This document shows positions 60,762 to 64,000 of a stretch of DNA of 64,000 nt, in pieces. Below the pieces are notes generated by a model, which saw only the letters and a list, made by a program, of their open reading frames with translations, ran no database searches and had not been told where the DNA came from. The translations under genes and the position numbers were made by a program. Where the stretch lies: contig CAJUCT010000003.1 in NCBI GenBank assembly GCA_910585015.1, positions 16,665-80,664 on the forward strand, given 5' to 3'. Each line of letters opens with the position of its first letter. Position 1 is the stretch's first letter. This DNA comes from an uncultured Acetatifactor sp. GTDB taxonomy: Bacteria; Bacillota; Clostridia; Lachnospirales; Lachnospiraceae.

Positions 60762-61637
60762 ATGGACCAGGCTGAACAACTACGAATAATCAAAGCGGGA
60801 CAGCAGTCCAGACCTCTGGCCAGGGTGATTACCGTCACCAGCGGCAAGGGCGGCGTGGGCAAGTCAAACACTTCCATCAACCTGGCGATACAGTTCCGTA
60901 AGATGGGACAGCGGGTGATTATACTGGATGCGGATTTTGGACTGGCCAACATAGAAATCATGTTTGGAACAGTGCCCAAACATAACCTGTGTGACTTGAT
61001 TTATCAAGGTAAAAATATCAAAGAAATAATCACCTGGGGTGCTATGGATGTGGGCTTCATCTCCGGCGGTTCAGGGATCGTGGGCATGGCCAACCTGAGC
61101 CGGGATTATCTGGTATATATTATACGGAATCTGGCGCAGCTGGATGCGATCGCCGATATTATTATTGTGGATACCGGCGCGGGAATCTCGGATGCGGTGC
61201 TGGAGTTTCTGGTGGCCAGCGGGGAGATTCTGCTGGTGACCACGCCGGAGCCCACCTCCATCACGGATTCCTATTCCCTGTTAAAGTCTCTGAGCATTCA
61301 TCCCAGGTATGACAGCAGCACCACTGCGGTAAAAATGATTGCCAACAAGGTGGAGAAAGAAGAGGAGGGGGAGGCGCTGTTTAACAAGCTGGATGCGGTG
61401 GTGGCCAGATATTTGAAAATCCCCATCAGCTTTCTGGGTGTGGTTCCGCAGGATCCCTTGCTGGCAAGGGCGGTGATGCAGCAGACACCCGTATCCATCC
61501 AGAGCCCGTCAGCCAAGTCCACCCAGGCATATGAGAGGATTGCCGCGAAACTCATGGAACGGGAAGATATAGCCCCACAGCCCAGACGTGGTATGGCGGC
61601 GTTTTTCTCTCATATAATATCAGGGAGAAAGGTATAA
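60762..61637 (+). CDS. flhG: MinD-like ATPase FlhG
   Basis: The 291-residue protein has the deviant Walker A SGKGGVGKS (27-35), DADFGLANIEIM (Walker A') and VDTGAGISD. With FlhF it sets flagellar number and site. The SD GGAAAGGA precedes ATG. It ends with FFSHIISGRKV, a possible membrane-targeting helix. Confidence 0.93.
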   Translation: MDQAEQLRIIKAGQQSRPLARVITVTSGKGGVGKSNTSINLAIQFRKMGQRVIILDADFGLANIEIMFGTVPKHNLCDLIYQGKNIKEIITWGAMDVGFISGGSGIVGMANLSRDYLVYIIRNLAQLDAIADIIIVDTGAGISDAVLEFLVASGEILLVTTPEPTSITDSYSLLKSLSIHPRYDSSTTAVKMIANKVEKEEEGEALFNKLDAVVARYLKIPISFLGVVPQDPLLARAVMQQTPVSIQSPSAKSTQAYERIAAKLMEREDIAPQPRRGMAAFFSHIISGRKV

Positions 61638-61707
61638 AAAGCAACAGATATGGAACCGTTTTTCTGAAGGTATTGACAGGGCGGTTGCGGAATAAGGAGA
61701 CGTCACA

Positions 61708-62448
61708 ATGAATAACATGATATCCAATTTTATTGAACCGGGCAACAAGATTGAGATCCAGATGGTGGATCCGCAAAATGGTCAGAGCAATGAGAAGCCC
61801 AAGACTTATATCAGCCAGATCCAGGATGTCTTGTCTGAGAACCAGCTGGAACTTGTGATGCCTATGGAAAAGACAAAGCTGATCCTGCTTCCTATGGATA
61901 AAGAGTATAACCTGGTGATTTATTCGGGGAACAATCTCTTTCAGTGCCTTGCCAGGATCATAGATCGCTATAAAAGCAATAATGTCTATACCCTGGTTGT
62001 GGAGATGACCAGCAATCTGCGCAAATACCAGAGAAGAGAGTATTACCGTTTCAGCTGTGTGTTGGAGATGAACTCCCGGAACTTGGAGGAGGAGGAGGTA
62101 AGGGCTATAGAGGAGAGAGACCCCTATAGCAATCTGATCCCCGGGCTGCCATTAAAACGCAGTGTCATCGTAGACATCAGCGGCGGCGGACTGCGTTTTC
62201 TTTCCACTCATCCCTATGAACCGGGCAGTCTGATCTACATCAGTTACAATCTGTTGCTGCATGGTAAAAAGAAGGAATACGAACTGGTGGGCAAGGTTCT
62301 CAGTTCGGAGAAACAGGAGGATCGCAAGAATACCTACGAGCATCGGGTGCAGTATGTGGATATTGACATGGATGTGCGGGAAGAGATTATCAAGTATATT
62401 TTTGAAGAAGAAAGAAAACATAGAAAAAAGGAACGACTGGGACTATGA
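61708..62448 (+). CDS. PilZ-domain c-di-GMP receptor, YcgR-like
   Basis: The 246 residues have an N-terminal YcgR-N/PilZN-like domain (residues 10-105) and a C-terminal PilZ domain with c-di-GMP motifs RREYYRF (RxxxR) and VDISGGGLRF (DxSxxG). It probably slows or gates the motor when c-di-GMP is high. It lies between flhG and cheB, and the last four bases overlap cheB. Confidence 0.92.
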   Translation: MNNMISNFIEPGNKIEIQMVDPQNGQSNEKPKTYISQIQDVLSENQLELVMPMEKTKLILLPMDKEYNLVIYSGNNLFQCLARIIDRYKSNNVYTLVVEMTSNLRKYQRREYYRFSCVLEMNSRNLEEEEVRAIEERDPYSNLIPGLPLKRSVIVDISGGGLRFLSTHPYEPGSLIYISYNLLLHGKKKEYELVGKVLSSEKQEDRKNTYEHRVQYVDIDMDVREEIIKYIFEEERKHRKKERLGL

Positions 62449-63524
62449 CGAAAAAAATATTGGTGGTAGATGACTCTGCACTCATGAGAAGGGTTTTGTG
62501 TGATATAATTAACAGCGATGAAAGGTTTGAGGTTTCCGACCGGGCCATGGATGGCCAGGAGGCGTTGGAACTGCTGAAAAAGAACAGTTATGATGTGGTG
62601 GTGCTGGATGTGAATATGCCCCGGATGAACGGACTGCAGCTTTTATACGAGCTGCAGAAAGCCAAGATTTCCGTTCGGATCATGATGGCCAGCACCGATA
62701 CCAGAGACGGGGCCAGGACTACCTTGGACGCGTTGGAACTGGGCGCCTTGGATTTTGTACATAAACCGGACAATGCCATAAGCTGCAGAGCGGAAGATTT
62801 CAGAGAAGAATTTCTGAATACTTTGGCGGCGGTGGCGGACAGCCGTCCTCCGGCGCTGGAAACCAAGGTTGTGAAGCAGGAGATACGTACCACCACTCGA
62901 AAGATCGTAGAGATTGCCAAAAAACACGGAACGGGGATCGCCGGCAAAAAGATTGTTGCCATCGCCAGTTCCACCGGGGGGCCAAAGTCCCTGCAGTCCG
63001 TAATTCCCAGATTGCCCGCACAGCTTCAGGCTCCGGTGCTGATTGTCCAACATATGCCCAAAGGCTTTACAGCATCCCTGGCGGATCGTCTGGACTGCCT
63101 TGGAGAAATCTGTGTAAAAGAGGCGGCGGAGGGAGACGAACTGAAAAACGGCATGGTCTATCTGTCCATGGGCGGAAGCCATATGAACGTGCGAAGCGGG
63201 GGCGCGGGCACATCGGTGATTCACTATTCGGATGAGCCCAGCCGCGAAGGGGTAAAACCCTGTGCTAACTACATGTATGAATCCCTGATGGAATCTGGAT
63301 ATGATGAGATCATATGTGTCGTGCTCACGGGAATGGGAGCGGACGGAACGGAAGGCATAAAGAACCTGAAATCAAAGAAAAAGGTACATGTAATCGCCCA
63401 GGACCAGGAGACCAGCGTGGTATATGGTATGCCCAGAAGCGTTGCGAAAGCGGGGCTCGCTGATCAGATTGTGCCACTGGAGCAGATTGCGCAGGAGATC
63501 ATACTAAACGTGGGGGTAAAATGA
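62445..63524 (+). CDS. cheB: Chemotaxis methylesterase/glutamine deamidase CheB
   Basis: The 359-residue protein has a receiver domain (DD at 9-10, D55 in VVVLDVNMPRMNG) and a methylesterase domain with S176 (IASSTGGPKSL), H203 (VQHMPKGF) and the aspartate in LTGMGADGTEGI. It removes methyl groups from receptors. Confidence 0.95.
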   Translation: MTKKILVVDDSALMRRVLCDIINSDERFEVSDRAMDGQEALELLKKNSYDVVVLDVNMPRMNGLQLLYELQKAKISVRIMMASTDTRDGARTTLDALELGALDFVHKPDNAISCRAEDFREEFLNTLAAVADSRPPALETKVVKQEIRTTTRKIVEIAKKHGTGIAGKKIVAIASSTGGPKSLQSVIPRLPAQLQAPVLIVQHMPKGFTASLADRLDCLGEICVKEAAEGDELKNGMVYLSMGGSHMNVRSGGAGTSVIHYSDEPSREGVKPCANYMYESLMESGYDEIICVVLTGMGADGTEGIKNLKSKKKVHVIAQDQETSVVYGMPRSVAKAGLADQIVPLEQIAQEIILNVGVK

Positions 63525-63525
63525 T

Positions 63526-64000
63526 ATGGACATAAGCCAGTATCTTGAGATTTTCATTGACGAGAGCAATGAGCATTTGCAAAACCTGAATACCCAGATT
63601 CTGAACCTGGAGTCGGACCCGGAGAATATGGATACGATCAATGAGATTTTCCGGGCCGCCCATTCCCTGAAAGGCATGGCCGGAACCATGGGCTACAAGC
63701 GGATGCAGACGCTGACCCATGACATGGAGAATGTATTTTCGGAGGTCAGGAACGGGAACATAAAGGTGAGCCCGCACATGGTGGATATTCTGTTCCAGTG
63801 TCTGGATGCTCTGGACGAGTATGTGAACAATGTCAAGGAGTCAGCCGATGAGGGAACCAACGAGAATGAGCCTTTGATACGACAGTTGAATGCTGTGTTG
63901 GACGGCCCGGACAAGGCAAAGGAGAGTTCTTCCCCAGAGACGAAGGAAAAGACCGAGGAGACCGGAGACGGCCGAAAATGGCTGAATATAGTGCTGGATT
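63526..64000 (+). CDS. cheA: Chemotaxis histidine kinase CheA (3' end outside window)
   Basis: From ATG 63526, two bases after the cheB stop, 158 codons are open to the window end. The P1 domain is visible: MDISQYLEIFIDESNEHLQN, and the phospho-accepting His in AAHSLKGMAGTMGYKRM. It feeds phosphate to CheY and CheB. The remaining domains lie downstream. Confidence 0.93.
   Translation, partial: MDISQYLEIFIDESNEHLQNLNTQILNLESDPENMDTINEIFRAAHSLKGMAGTMGYKRMQTLTHDMENVFSEVRNGNIKVSPHMVDILFQCLDALDEYVNNVKESADEGTNENEPLIRQLNAVLDGPDKAKESSSPETKEKTEETGDGRKWLNIVLD

Overview
The window looks like a chromosomal segment of a Gram-positive anaerobe of the class Clostridia, most likely family Lachnospiraceae. 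The evidence is the gene order of the large flagellar operon, CodY, an acetate CoA-transferase of the But/Cat family, DUF4474, ComFB, a LytTR/DUF3021 pair, and frequent TTG/GTG starts behind strong GGAGG Shine-Dalgarno (SD) sites. This is inference from families and layout. No rRNA or tRNA gene was recognised that would fix the species.

Region 1 (1-7.7 kb) is accessory. It holds the 3' part of a repeat-bearing protein, a GH35 beta-galactosidase pseudogene with an internal deletion, the remnant of a ParE-type toxin with an intact antitoxin, an ankyrin-repeat protein, a coiled-coil protein, a metallophosphoesterase and a DUF4474 protein. Region 2 (7.9-21.2 kb) mixes housekeeping genes (rnhA, rluF, ligA, metA, truA, a CoA-transferase, a PAP2 phosphatase, comFB) with unusual genes. 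These are a TIR-transmembrane-DUF6273 protein and an HTH protein with a FliG-like C-terminus that overlaps an FUSC-type membrane protein. Region 3 (21.3-27.8 kb) has a LytTR/DUF3021/ABC-transporter module, a patatin, a 64-residue remnant of an aldo/keto reductase, a second metallophosphoesterase and an AAA/PD-(D/E)XK protein.

Region 4 (27.9-33 kb) is an NAD salvage unit: a Nudix-type regulator (NrtR), nicotinamidase, nicotinate phosphoribosyltransferase and glutamine-dependent NAD synthetase. In front of it is a promoter carrying two copies of one palindrome. topA and codY follow.

Region 5 (36.2-64 kb) is one continuous plus-strand flagellar/chemotaxis operon: flgB-flgC-fliE-fliF-fliG-fliH-fliI-fliJ-(MotE/MgtE_N-like)-fliK-flgD-(TIGR02530)-flgE-flbD-motA-motB-fliL-fliM-fliY-cheY-fliO-fliP-fliQ-fliR-flhB-flhA-flhF-flhG-pilZ-cheB-cheA. 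It is cut off inside cheA by the window end. It contains three intercistronic hairpins and a candidate internal sigma-28 promoter before fliK.

Two families of short intergenic repeat end at or next to the SD of a downstream gene. One lies before the GH35 remnant, a metallophosphoesterase and nadE. The other lies before the CoA-transferase, with a partial copy before the LytTR gene. Four genes carry deletion or frameshift damage: GH35, parE, the aldo/keto reductase and the lipoprotein signal peptide.
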